Source: Spirochaetota bacterium
Lineage (GTDB): Bacteria > Spirochaetota > UBA12135 > COTS27
Length of the DNA stretch: 10,168 nucleotides
Direction of reading: 5' to 3'
Assembly: GCA_030621685.1 (NCBI GenBank)
Contig: JAUXHF010000051.1
Location: 1-10,168, forward strand
The notes under the pieces were generated by a model. The model made no database searches. It had not been told where the DNA came from and saw only the letters and a program-made list of their open reading frames with translations. The position numbers and the translations under genes were made by a program. Positions 1 through 5,283 of the stretch are shown here, in pieces. Numbering within the stretch: position 1 is the first letter of the stretch; each line of letters starts with the position of its first letter.

Positions 1-123
1 AAGAAACTCATTCGCAAAATAGACCTAGAAGTGCGCATGGCTGCAGATTCTATGGAATATGAAAAAGCCATTGCTCTGCGTGATAAAATCCGCTTACTTC
101 AAGCAAAACTAAAAATATCTTAA
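1..123 (+). CDS. uvrB: UvrB C-terminal end (partial, 5' end outside window)
   Basis: The reading frame is open from base 1 and ends at TAA 121-123, giving 40 residues. They match the UVR motif that closes UvrB: an acidic/basic helix, then MAADSMEYEKAIALRDKI, then a short helix. UvrB is the helicase-like damage-verification subunit of UvrABC nucleotide-excision repair. Its C-terminal UVR motif is a helical hairpin that contacts the matching motif in UvrC. UVR motifs also occur inside UvrC and in ClpC or McsA, but a UVR hairpin placed right at the protein end is typical of UvrB, so UvrB is the best reading. The rest of the gene lies to the left. A second, untranslated copy of this gene end follows directly (140-229). 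Confidence 0.8.
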   Translation, partial: KKLIRKIDLEVRMAADSMEYEKAIALRDKIRLLQAKLKIS

Positions 124-229
124 GCCTCCCCTAACCAAAATTCTATAGAATATGAAAAAACTATTGCTCTGCGTGATAAAATCCGCTTACTTGAAGCAAA
201 ACTCAAAATATCTTAAGCCTACTCTAACC
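47..229 (+). repeat. Tandem duplication of the uvrB 3' end (period 93 bp)
   Basis: Bases 47-136 and 140-229 align without gaps at an offset of exactly 93 bp (31 codons), with 7 differences in 90 positions by eye. The unit holds the last 25 codons of uvrB, its TAA stop and about 13 bp of downstream DNA. The second copy ends in the same place with its own TAA (214-216). In copy 2 the internal Met codon is ATA, an Ala codon is ACT and a Gln codon is GAA. Copy 2 has no start codon and follows an in-frame stop, so it should be silent unless the first TAA is read through. Confidence 0.92.
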
Positions 230-231
230 CA

Positions 232-240
232 TGCTATAAT
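232..240 (+). promoter_or_regulatory. Candidate extended -10 promoter for ssb
   Basis: TGCTATAAT is a perfect extended -10 element (TGn plus TATAAT). No good TTGACA box lies 16-18 bp upstream, but extended -10 promoters tolerate that. It starts 3 bp after the duplicated uvrB end, so copy 2 supplies the DNA upstream of the promoter. Transcription would begin near 247 and leave a leader of about 170 nt before ssb. This is a motif match only. Confidence 0.4.
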
Positions 241-277
241 CATGACTTAGAAATGACTTCTAGCAGAGCTTCCAGAA

Positions 278-359
278 GGCGGGGCGGGCGGCTAAGGTTT
301 TTGATAGGCTTTGCCACAACAAAAGACTATTCAAACATGCTTTATGTAACCCCAGCCCC
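278..359 (+). other. G-rich tract and complementary C-rich tract in the ssb leader
   Basis: Bases 278-292 are GGCGGGGCGGGCGGC, far richer in G than the rest of the window. Bases 350-359 are CCCCAGCCCC. GGGGCGGG (281-288) can pair with CCCAGCCCC (351-359) over 8 bp with one bulged A, closing a loop of about 60 nt. The four G runs (2, 4, 3, 2) could also form a weak two-layer quadruplex. The pairing is read from the sequence; any regulatory role is inference. Confidence 0.3.
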
Positions 360-385
360 AGCTATCTAGCGAAGAAAAACAGACC

Positions 386-406
386 GAAGCAAGAAGCAAG
401 AAGCAG
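386..406 (+). repeat. 7-bp tandem repeat (GAAGCAA x3) before ssb
   Basis: Three heptamers follow one another: GAAGCAA, GAAGCAA, GAAGCAG. A looser fourth unit, GAAACGA, follows and overlaps the ssb ribosome binding site (GAGG, 412-415). The purine-rich tract could aid ribosome loading, but it may only be a slippage product. Confidence 0.75.
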
Positions 407-419
407 GAAACGAGGACAA

Positions 420-851
420 ATGAACACTATAAACATCATAGGCAGACTAATACAAGACCCAGAGCTGCGGTCAATCAACGATGACAGAAAACTAGCAAAG
501 TTTTCAATAGCTTATAATGAGCGCTGGTCTACAGGGGAACACACCTCTTTTTTTGATGTGATAGCCTGGGGACGCCAAGCCGAAACGGTATCAAACTTTT
601 TCAAAAAAGGGCAGCGTATGGGCATTCAAGGTAGATTACGCCAAGAGCGCTTTGAAGATAAAGAGGGCAATAAACGTAATCGCGTTGTTATTGTCTTAAA
701 CGAATTTACTTTTATTGAACCAAAAGGCAGTGATGGCCAAGGCTCTTCCTCTTCGGCTTACTCCAACCAGCCTCCAAGCGCTAAAAGCAATGACATGGAA
801 AATGGCGACCTTCCTTCTTTTGATGAAGACGGCGAAGAAGTCCCTTTCTAA
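420..851 (+). CDS. ssb: Single-stranded DNA-binding protein
   Basis: SSB coats single-stranded DNA in replication, recombination and repair, and recruits partner proteins through its C-terminal tip. The 143 residues show the family layout. Residues 1-100 form the OB fold (MNTINIIGRLIQDPELR start, TSFFDVIAWGRQAE around the conserved Trp50, then KGQRMGIQGRL). Residues 101-130 are a Ser/Gln/Asn/Gly-rich linker. The end is an acidic tip, DEDGEEVPF, matching the DDDIPF type that binds other proteins. It is shorter than E. coli SSB (178 residues), mainly in the linker. The ATG is supported by GAGG at 412-415 (4-nt spacer) and by the family N-terminus. Its neighbour uvrB is also a DNA-repair gene, but the roughly 300-bp gap with a candidate promoter suggests separate transcription. 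It converges with murJ. Confidence 0.95.
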   Translation: MNTINIIGRLIQDPELRSINDDRKLAKFSIAYNERWSTGEHTSFFDVIAWGRQAETVSNFFKKGQRMGIQGRLRQERFEDKEGNKRNRVVIVLNEFTFIEPKGSDGQGSSSSAYSNQPPSAKSNDMENGDLPSFDEDGEEVPF

Positions 852-864
852 AAAAACCTAGCTT

Positions 865-939
865 TTATCCAGCCGGCGGGGCGCTTCATCAGCCAGCCTA
901 GCACGCTTCAGCTTCATTATCCAGCCCGGCGTCTCGCTT
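865..939. repeat. Imperfect direct repeat in the ssb-murJ gap
   Basis: The stretches beginning TTATCCAGCC at 865 and at 917 are about 22 bp each, 52 bp apart, and differ by a few substitutions and one inserted C. Both are GC-rich (GGCGGGGCGCTT against CGGCGTCTCGCTT). The first carries GGCGGGGCG (875-883), a 9-mer also present in the ssb leader (278-286). The second runs into five T, so a loose ssb terminator is possible, but I see no strong stem. Confidence 0.45.
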
Positions 940-965
940 TTTAGACAAAGCTAAAGACCAAGACC

Positions 966-1003
966 TTTAAGGCTTGGCTTTTACTTTAAGGCTTGGCTTT
1001 TAC
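966..1003. repeat. 19-bp perfect tandem repeat across the murJ stop codon
   Basis: TTTAAGGCTTGGCTTTTAC occurs at 966-984 and again at 985-1003 with no mismatch, followed by a partial third unit (TTTA). The second copy covers the murJ stop codon (1000-1002, minus strand). Just upstream, CCAAG at 959-963 can pair with CTTGG of the first copy around a CC/GG core, giving a weak bidirectional hairpin between the converging genes ssb and murJ. Confidence 0.9.
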
Positions 1004-2769
1004 TTTAGCCGAAGTTTATTCAGTATCAATAAAAATTCCTTATCTTGACGAAGCGCCAACATCAGCAGATAGAAGATAAGGAAAAGACTGAACAGAAAGC
1101 CAAGTTCGCCTAACTCAAAAAGCTTCGTCAGCCAAAGATTATCGCTACTTGTTCGTACCGTCTCAAGAATAGGCCTTGTTAGCAAGGCCAGCGGATAGGT
1201 GCACGCCAATGGCACAAGCGCCGTTACAAAATAACGCATGCTTTCCCTAGCCGTTATGGCAAGTAAAGGAAAGGGAAGTTTGGAAGCCAGTAATCTCAAG
1301 AAAATTCCTAAGGTGAACATGGCGCTAAACAAGGCTGAAAGTGCCAAAGCAGCAGGCTCTGTATACAGCATGCTTATGCCCATTGCCATGGCTATGGCTA
1401 GCGGAAAACTTATAGCATACGCACGAAACGTTACCTGTGGCATGTGAAAAGCATAGGCCAGCTGCGCCAGTAACCTCAACAAGGCAATTACCGGCAAGGC
1501 AAAAAGATAGAAAAGTAAACAGCGGCTGGTAATCTCTATGCTTTCACTGCTAAAATTACCAAAGCCGAAAACAAAGGAAATCACCGTTTGATAACTACAC
1601 AGCAGCCAAAAGGCAGCCCCAAAACAGCCCATCATAATTAACGAAAGTGCCTTCGTATACGAGGCTTCAATTTCAGCGCGAAGACTGGCTATTTTTTCTG
1701 CCCTCTCTAAATTGCTTTTAACAGATTCTTTCCTAATTTCTCCCTCTCCCTCTCCTGATAGAAGCGTGGCCGCTCGATAAGCCACCCCCTGTTCGCTCAT
1801 CAAGGGAAAACTAGCCGTAAGCACGGCATACACTAAAATAGCTAAGGGGAATTCCAAAATACGGTTGGCATAAAACAAGGCAGAAACAGTTCCTGCGCCA
1901 AGCGCTAGGGCAATGGCATCTAAAGCCAAAAGCTGCCCCTGATGCAGTAAGGAAGTAAGCGTTGCCGGGCTTAACAGTTTTCCTAGCTTACGAAACTCCG
2001 CGCCCTTGCCGCGCCAAATAGAAAGCGATGGCATGCGAATTTGAATGCCATGTTTTCTTAAGGCCGGAAGAGTGCAACAGAACTGCACAAGCCCGCCCAC
2101 GCTGGCAGCTCCCGCAATTAAGACTACCGCCATCTCCAGATCTTCTCTTGTTCCACGCAAAAAAAGGATGGCATACACACTTATGCCTATCAGTATGAAA
2201 TTCTGCAGCACCGGCAAAGATGAAGCCAAAATAAATTTTCTTTTTGAAAATAACCATGCCGATGAAAGCGTCGCTAAAGAAATTCCAATTAAATAAGGAA
2301 AGGCCACCCGAATAGCCTTGGCACTTAGCTCTGTTTCTCCATCGGCAACAAAGCCCCCTTTAGAAAGAGCATACAAAGCCTCACTAAGCGGCCTAGCAAG
2401 GAGCATGCCAAGAAGCGTAATACCCACACTCGCCACAAGCGTAACACTGAAAAGGAAATTGAAACGCTGGGGGTACGCGGCTATCTTGCTACTTCGCTTA
2501 TTGGTTTTATTTTCTTCGTGAACCTTGCTCTCACTTAGCATGGGGATGAAAACGGCCTTCAAAGCGCCTTCAGCCAGCAAACTTCGCAGCAGATTAGGGA
2601 TTTTCATGGCTATCGCCAGAATATCTCCTAAGGCCGTTGTAGAGAATAGCGCCGCAAACAAAGTAGTACGAAGCTGTCCGCTTATTCGTGAACACAGGGT
2701 TACAAAAGAAATTTGCCCCACATTACGTAATCGAAACATAGAAATTAGAAACCAAAATACGCCACTCAC
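1000..2769 (-). CDS. murJ: Lipid II flippase MurJ (MviN family)
   Basis: MurJ flips the peptidoglycan precursor lipid II across the inner membrane. The protein is highly hydrophobic with many membrane helices. The N-terminus carries the MurJ signature: SRISGQLR (Arg28, Arg34), Asp49 before the IPNLLRSLLAEGA block, and Arg62. These match E. coli Arg18, Arg24, Asp39 and Arg52. FYANRILEFP (Arg303) matches the central-cavity Arg270 region. Numbering is from the GTG at 2769, which has AAGG 4 nt upstream. The ATG at 2739 (residue 11) lacks such a site but reproduces E. coli numbering exactly, so the start is undecided. At 589 residues it is longer than the usual 510-530; part of the excess is a charged insert at about 328-370. 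It is the only cell-wall gene here and probably has its own promoter in 2770-2890. Confidence 0.93.
   Translation of the reverse strand: MSGVFWFLISMFRLRNVGQISFVTLCSRISGQLRTTLFAALFSTTALGDILAIAMKIPNLLRSLLAEGALKAVFIPMLSESKVHEENKTNKRSSKIAAYPQRFNFLFSVTLVASVGITLLGMLLARPLSEALYALSKGGFVADGETELSAKAIRVAFPYLIGISLATLSSAWLFSKRKFILASSLPVLQNFILIGISVYAILFLRGTREDLEMAVVLIAGAASVGGLVQFCCTLPALRKHGIQIRMPSLSIWRGKGAEFRKLGKLLSPATLTSLLHQGQLLALDAIALALGAGTVSALFYANRILEFPLAILVYAVLTASFPLMSEQGVAYRAATLLSGEGEGEIRKESVKSNLERAEKIASLRAEIEASYTKALSLIMMGCFGAAFWLLCSYQTVISFVFGFGNFSSESIEITSRCLLFYLFALPVIALLRLLAQLAYAFHMPQVTFRAYAISFPLAIAMAMGISMLYTEPAALALSALFSAMFTLGIFLRLLASKLPFPLLAITARESMRYFVTALVPLACTYPLALLTRPILETVRTSSDNLWLTKLFELGELGFLFSLFLIFYLLMLALRQDKEFLLILNKLRLK
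1740..1755. repeat. 6-bp microsatellite (CTCCCT) inside murJ
   Basis: CTCCCT, CTCCCT, CTCC lie in tandem. On the coding strand they encode the Gly-Glu run near residues 339-344 of MurJ, inside a charged insert between two membrane helices. A 6-bp unit changes length without a frameshift. Confidence 0.75.
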
Positions 2770-3058
2770 TCTGCCTTGTAAGCAGGTTTTTTGCCCTAAC
2801 CTTAACCTTAACGCCTTGATGCTTTTTCAGATTGGCTTGCAAAGTTACACTTCTTCTAGTTTATTCCTTTTACAAAGGCTATAAAAAAACTGGAAATGAA
2901 GGAAGCCGGGACGCCAGCCTTCAAGCTATTTGAAAAAAGCTTTCACGTATCCAAGCAATTCAAGAAGCTCAAAAATTTTAGTTAGAAGTTACTTAGTTGC
3001 TGGCAGGCAAAAACGAGCAAGCTATGTTATTTGAAGGCATTAAAGCGGCTTCGTTTTT
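2770..3058. other. Intergenic region between ilvC and murJ
   Basis: This 289-bp gap should hold the end of the ilvC transcript and the murJ promoter, both on the minus strand. Visible elements are CTAAC-CTTAAC-CTTAAC (2796-2812, a 6-bp tandem repeat 27 bp before the murJ GTG) and a weak hairpin with arms near 2902-2905 and 2918-2922. On the minus strand that hairpin is followed about 13 nt later by seven T, a poor terminator candidate. A 4/6 match to each of the -35 and -10 boxes, spaced by 16 bp, lies near 2855-2885 on the minus strand. No gene is supported; open frames on the plus strand lack family resemblance and ribosome binding sites. Confidence 0.5.
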
Positions 3059-4066
3059 TTAGCTGTCAATGAGTTTATTTTTAAACAAACTTTTCATCAT
3101 TGAACGTAGTTTTTTTCCTGTTTTTTCGATGCTGTGTTCAGCCATGAGCCTACGTTCAGCCTTCATGCGAATTTTCCCGGTTTCTGCTTCTGTAATGAAT
3201 TTTTGGGCAAAACTGCCGTTTTGAATATCTTTCAAAGCGCGCCGCATCGCCTTTCTTGTGGCCCCGGTAATAATGCTGGGACCAGTATGATAGTCGCCAT
3301 ATTCAGCAGTTTCCGATATCGAATACCGCATGCCGGCTAGGCCATCTTCATACATTAAATCAACAATGAGTTTTACTTCATGCAAGCATTCAAAGTAAGC
3401 CATTTCCGGATTATAGCCAGCCTCCACTAAGGTTTCATAGCCAGCTATAATAAGGTTAGAAAGACCGCCACAAAGCACGACTTGCTCTCCGAAAAGATCA
3501 GTTTCCGTCTCTTCCTGAAAGCTCGTTTCCAAAACCCCAGCGCGCGTGGCACCAATGCCCTTGGCATGAGAGAGGGCTAAATCGCGGGCCTTGCCACTGG
3601 CATCTTGATACACAGCAATAAGCGCCGGAACGCCGCTTTCTGCCAGATATTCTCGGCGAACGGTATGCCCGGGTCCTTTGGGCGCCACCATGTACACATC
3701 TATATTAGTGGGGGGAGTGATACGCTGATAATGAATGTTAAAGCCATGCGAAAAAACTAAGGCTTTCCCGGCTTTCATATGCTGGGCAATATCCTTTTCG
3801 TAAATACTCTTCTGAATTTCATCGGGCAGCAGAATTTGGATAATATCCGATTTTTCAGAGACCTCGCTCGCCGATAATGGCTCAAAACCATCGGCTTTAG
3901 CCTTATCGAAGTTAGCCCCTCCTCTGCGCTGTGCCACGTTCACCGTTACTCCGCTATCTCGCAGGTTCAAGGCCTGTGCATGTCCTTGGGAGCCGTAGCC
4001 AATAATCCCTATTTTCTTGTTTTTGTACAAATTTATATCAGCATCTTTTTCATAATATACTTTCAT
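3059..4066 (-). CDS. ilvC: Ketol-acid reductoisomerase (NAD(P)H), class I
   Basis: KARI converts 2-acetolactate or 2-aceto-2-hydroxybutyrate to the dihydroxy acids of valine/leucine and isoleucine synthesis, using Mg2+ and NAD(P)H. The 335 residues are the normal class I length. A Rossmann segment IGIIGYGSQGHA lies at 19-30. The knotted C-terminal domain has the metal and substrate residues Asp190, Glu194 (ETDLFGEQ), Glu226, Glu230 (FECLHE) and Ser251 (SISETAEYGD), with His107 and Lys130 in HGFNIHY and APKGPGH. These numbers equal standard class I numbering only when counted from ATG 4064-4066, which has GAGGG 9 nt upstream. A GTG 24 bp further upstream would add eight unlikely residues. The cofactor loop at 44-56 reads VAQRRGGANFDKA, with Gly50 where many relatives have a phosphate-binding Ser. 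CimA, encoded about 4.1 kb away on the other strand, feeds the same pathway. Confidence 0.97.
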   Translation of the reverse strand: MKVYYEKDADINLYKNKKIGIIGYGSQGHAQALNLRDSGVTVNVAQRRGGANFDKAKADGFEPLSASEVSEKSDIIQILLPDEIQKSIYEKDIAQHMKAGKALVFSHGFNIHYQRITPPTNIDVYMVAPKGPGHTVRREYLAESGVPALIAVYQDASGKARDLALSHAKGIGATRAGVLETSFQEETETDLFGEQVVLCGGLSNLIIAGYETLVEAGYNPEMAYFECLHEVKLIVDLMYEDGLAGMRYSISETAEYGDYHTGPSIITGATRKAMRRALKDIQNGSFAQKFITEAETGKIRMKAERRLMAEHSIEKTGKKLRSMMKSLFKNKLIDS

Positions 4067-4075
4067 ATCATCAAG

Positions 4076-4080
4076 CCCTC
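4076..4080 (-). promoter_or_regulatory. Ribosome binding site fixing the ilvC start
   Basis: GAGGG on the minus strand lies 9 nt before ATG 4064-4066. It falls inside the eight codons that a GTG start at 4088-4090 would add, and that GTG has no comparable site. Together with the residue numbering of the protein, this selects the ATG. Confidence 0.8.
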
Positions 4081-4155
4081 GCTTTGTCACTCTTTAATTT
4101 TAAGTATCCATTCTTCTACATTTCTTTTTTGTTTCTCATCGTCTCACTTATTCTT

Positions 4156-4203
4156 CAGCCCTCAGCCCTCACAGGCAAGACAATAACAGGCAAGGCAGCC
4201 TTG
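4156..4203. repeat. Clustered short repeats in the ilvC leader
   Basis: Three elements are packed together. CAGCCCT is repeated at 4156-4162 and 4163-4169. ACAGGCAAG is repeated at 4171-4179 and 4186-4194 with a 15-bp period. CAAGG-CAG-CCTTG (4191-4203) is a small 5-bp inverted repeat. On the minus strand all would lie in the untranslated leader of ilvC. I see no leader peptide rich in Ile, Val or Leu codons, so classical attenuation is not supported. Confidence 0.6.
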
Positions 4204-4258
4204 ATAGCGGGAAAATAGCGAGAAAAATAAAAAATATACAGAATACTTTGCAAGACAG

Positions 4259-4267
4259 AGTATAGCA
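4259..4267 (-). promoter_or_regulatory. Candidate extended -10 promoter for ilvC
   Basis: Reading the minus strand, TGCTATACT is an extended -10 element with five of six TATAAT bases. No recognisable -35 box lies 16-18 bp upstream. It is in the gap between the BaxI_1 stop and ilvC and would give a leader of roughly 185 nt containing the repeat cluster at 4156-4203. Motif match only. Confidence 0.35.
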
Positions 4268-4310
4268 TGACCTAATAAAGACCAGCTGGAATTAATACTT
4301 ATTAATACGG

Positions 4311-5054
4311 CTAATCTCTACCAGAAAACAAGCTCAACAAACGGAGGATCTCTAAGTACAGCCAGACCAAAGTAACGGTAAGCGCAAAGCCGCAATACCA
4401 TTCCATATATTTAGGTGCTTTAAGAAGTTCCATGCGTTCAATCATATCAAAGTCTAACAATAAGGAAAAAGAGGCTACCAGAACAACAACTATCGAAAAA
4501 CCAATAGCCAAAGGACCGCCGCTAAACAAGGAAAGCGTTATGCCAAAAAATTGCAGAATAAACGAAAACAGATACATAAACATAATCGCCATTATAGCTG
4601 TCATCATAATAGAACGGAATTTATCAGTTACACGAATAACGTTAGTTTTATAGAGAATGTTCATCAAAAAAAACACTGATATAGTGGCGATAACAGCTTT
4701 TATCGCAATGCCAGGATAGCTGGCTTCCAGTGTGACTGAAATGCCGCCAAGCACAAGACCTTCAACAAAGGCATATAAAGGAGCCGTAATCGGCGACACA
4801 ATAGGCTTAAAAGTCGTTACCAAAGCCAGTATAAAACCAACTATTACGCCAACAACTATAAGCCCGACTGATGGCTGGGCCTGCTGCCAAGAAAGAATGG
4901 CTCCCGCAAAAATCAAGAGGACTAAAACCGCCGATTTGTTTGCCGTCCCAGCGGCTGTCATAACACGACCCGTTTTTGCCTCGCTTAGTTGCTCAAAATG
5001 CCGCGCTTGCAGCATAGGATTCCTGCTTTCCATTCTTTTTCTAGTATTTGCCAT
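4311..5054 (-). CDS. Bax inhibitor-1/YccA-like membrane protein (BaxI_1 family)
   Basis: An integral inner-membrane protein of 247 residues with a charged N-terminal tail (1-40, including the SRNPML stretch typical of this subfamily) and seven predicted membrane helices near 41-58, 63-82, 90-108, 116-134, 147-172, 182-201 and 219-239. The block LDFDMIERMELLKAPKYMEW followed by LVWLYLEILRLL is the hallmark of the bacterial BaxI_1 branch (Pfam PF12811, from memory). Asp201 and Asp203 sit at the end of helix 6, where the related BsYetJ has a pH-sensing Asp pair; a calcium-leak role is known for BsYetJ but only inferred here. The start is ATG 5052-5054 with AGAAGGA 9 nt upstream. It is divergent from fapA and separated from ilvC by about 240 bp, so probably monocistronic. 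The cellular role in most bacteria is unknown. Confidence 0.9.
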   Translation of the reverse strand: MANTRKRMESRNPMLQARHFEQLSEAKTGRVMTAAGTANKSAVLVLLIFAGAILSWQQAQPSVGLIVVGVIVGFILALVTTFKPIVSPITAPLYAFVEGLVLGGISVTLEASYPGIAIKAVIATISVFFLMNILYKTNVIRVTDKFRSIMMTAIMAIMFMYLFSFILQFFGITLSLFSGGPLAIGFSIVVVLVASFSLLLDFDMIERMELLKAPKYMEWYCGFALTVTLVWLYLEILRLLSLFSGRD

Positions 5055-5134
5055 AAAAATTTATCCTTCTTTTTTATTTTTTTACTTCATAATTAAATTT
5101 TTTCTTGTACTTTCTATGTAAGGGTTTTAGATAC

Positions 5135-5166
5135 TATAATACATATATATCTTATTTTCCTATAAT
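5135..5166 (+). promoter_or_regulatory. Two candidate -10 boxes upstream of fapA
   Basis: TATAAT occurs at 5135-5140 and 5161-5166 in the divergent AT-rich gap. Neither has a good -35 box at 16-18 bp; the best is AATACA (3 of 6) at 5138-5143 for the second. In DNA this AT-rich, chance matches are common. If the second is used, the transcript starts near 5173 and carries both the palindromes at 5179-5212 and the 13-bp repeats at 5258-5283. Confidence 0.25.
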
Positions 5167-5178
5167 AAACTTGCTCTC

Positions 5179-5212
5179 TTTATAAATTTATAAAAAACGA
5201 ATTTTTTATAAA
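5179..5212. repeat. Nested AT-rich palindromes between BaxI_1 gene and fapA
   Basis: Two perfect inverted repeats overlap. TTTATAAATTTATAAA (5179-5194) is a 16-bp palindrome. TTTATAAAAAA (5187-5197) is complementary to TTTTTTATAAA (5202-5212), an 11-bp stem with loop CGAA. The two structures share 5187-5194, so they are mutually exclusive if single-stranded or transcribed. They could be an operator, a transcript hairpin in the fapA leader, or a cruciform-prone site. Confidence 0.7.
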
Positions 5213-5257
5213 CAGCGATGCCACAAATTAGCCTCGAAAATTAACCACAAGTTAAAT

Positions 5258-5283
5258 ATGAAAATTAGCCATGAAAATTAGCC
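5258..5283 (+). repeat. 13-bp tandem repeat ending at the fapA start codon
   Basis: ATGAAAATTAGCC is repeated exactly at 5258-5270 and 5271-5283, and the next ATG (5284) is the fapA start. Degraded copies lie upstream near 5223-5246. Because 13 is not a multiple of 3, the three ATGs are in three different frames. The first encodes 7 residues and stops at 5279-5281; the second encodes 10 residues and stops at 5301-5303 inside fapA. No Shine-Dalgarno sequence precedes the fapA ATG. Confidence 0.85.

Noticed and set aside
140..229. A separate small UVR-domain gene
   Set aside because: The copy has no start codon (ATG has become ATA) and directly follows an in-frame stop. It is better read as a silent duplication.
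2795..2812. Telomere-like repeat (CTAAC-CTTAAC)
   Set aside because: Only about three 6-bp units in an internal spacer of a normal gene-dense region; nothing suggests a chromosome end.
2525..2884. 119-residue plus-strand open frame opposite the start of murJ
   Set aside because: It is antisense to well-supported murJ codons for most of its length, lacks family resemblance and has no ribosome binding site.
3040..3060. Intrinsic terminator on the plus strand (T run after GGCTTCG)
   Set aside because: No plus-strand gene ends here, and the stem is only 3-4 bp. The T run is A on the ilvC strand.
4091..4260. T-box or leader-peptide attenuator before ilvC
   Set aside because: No leader peptide with Ile, Val or Leu codons, no recognisable T-box sequence and no terminator hairpin with a T run.
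4732..5121. 129-residue plus-strand open frame opposite the BaxI_1 gene
   Set aside because: It is antisense to a clear membrane-protein gene, and its composition is that of a shadow frame.
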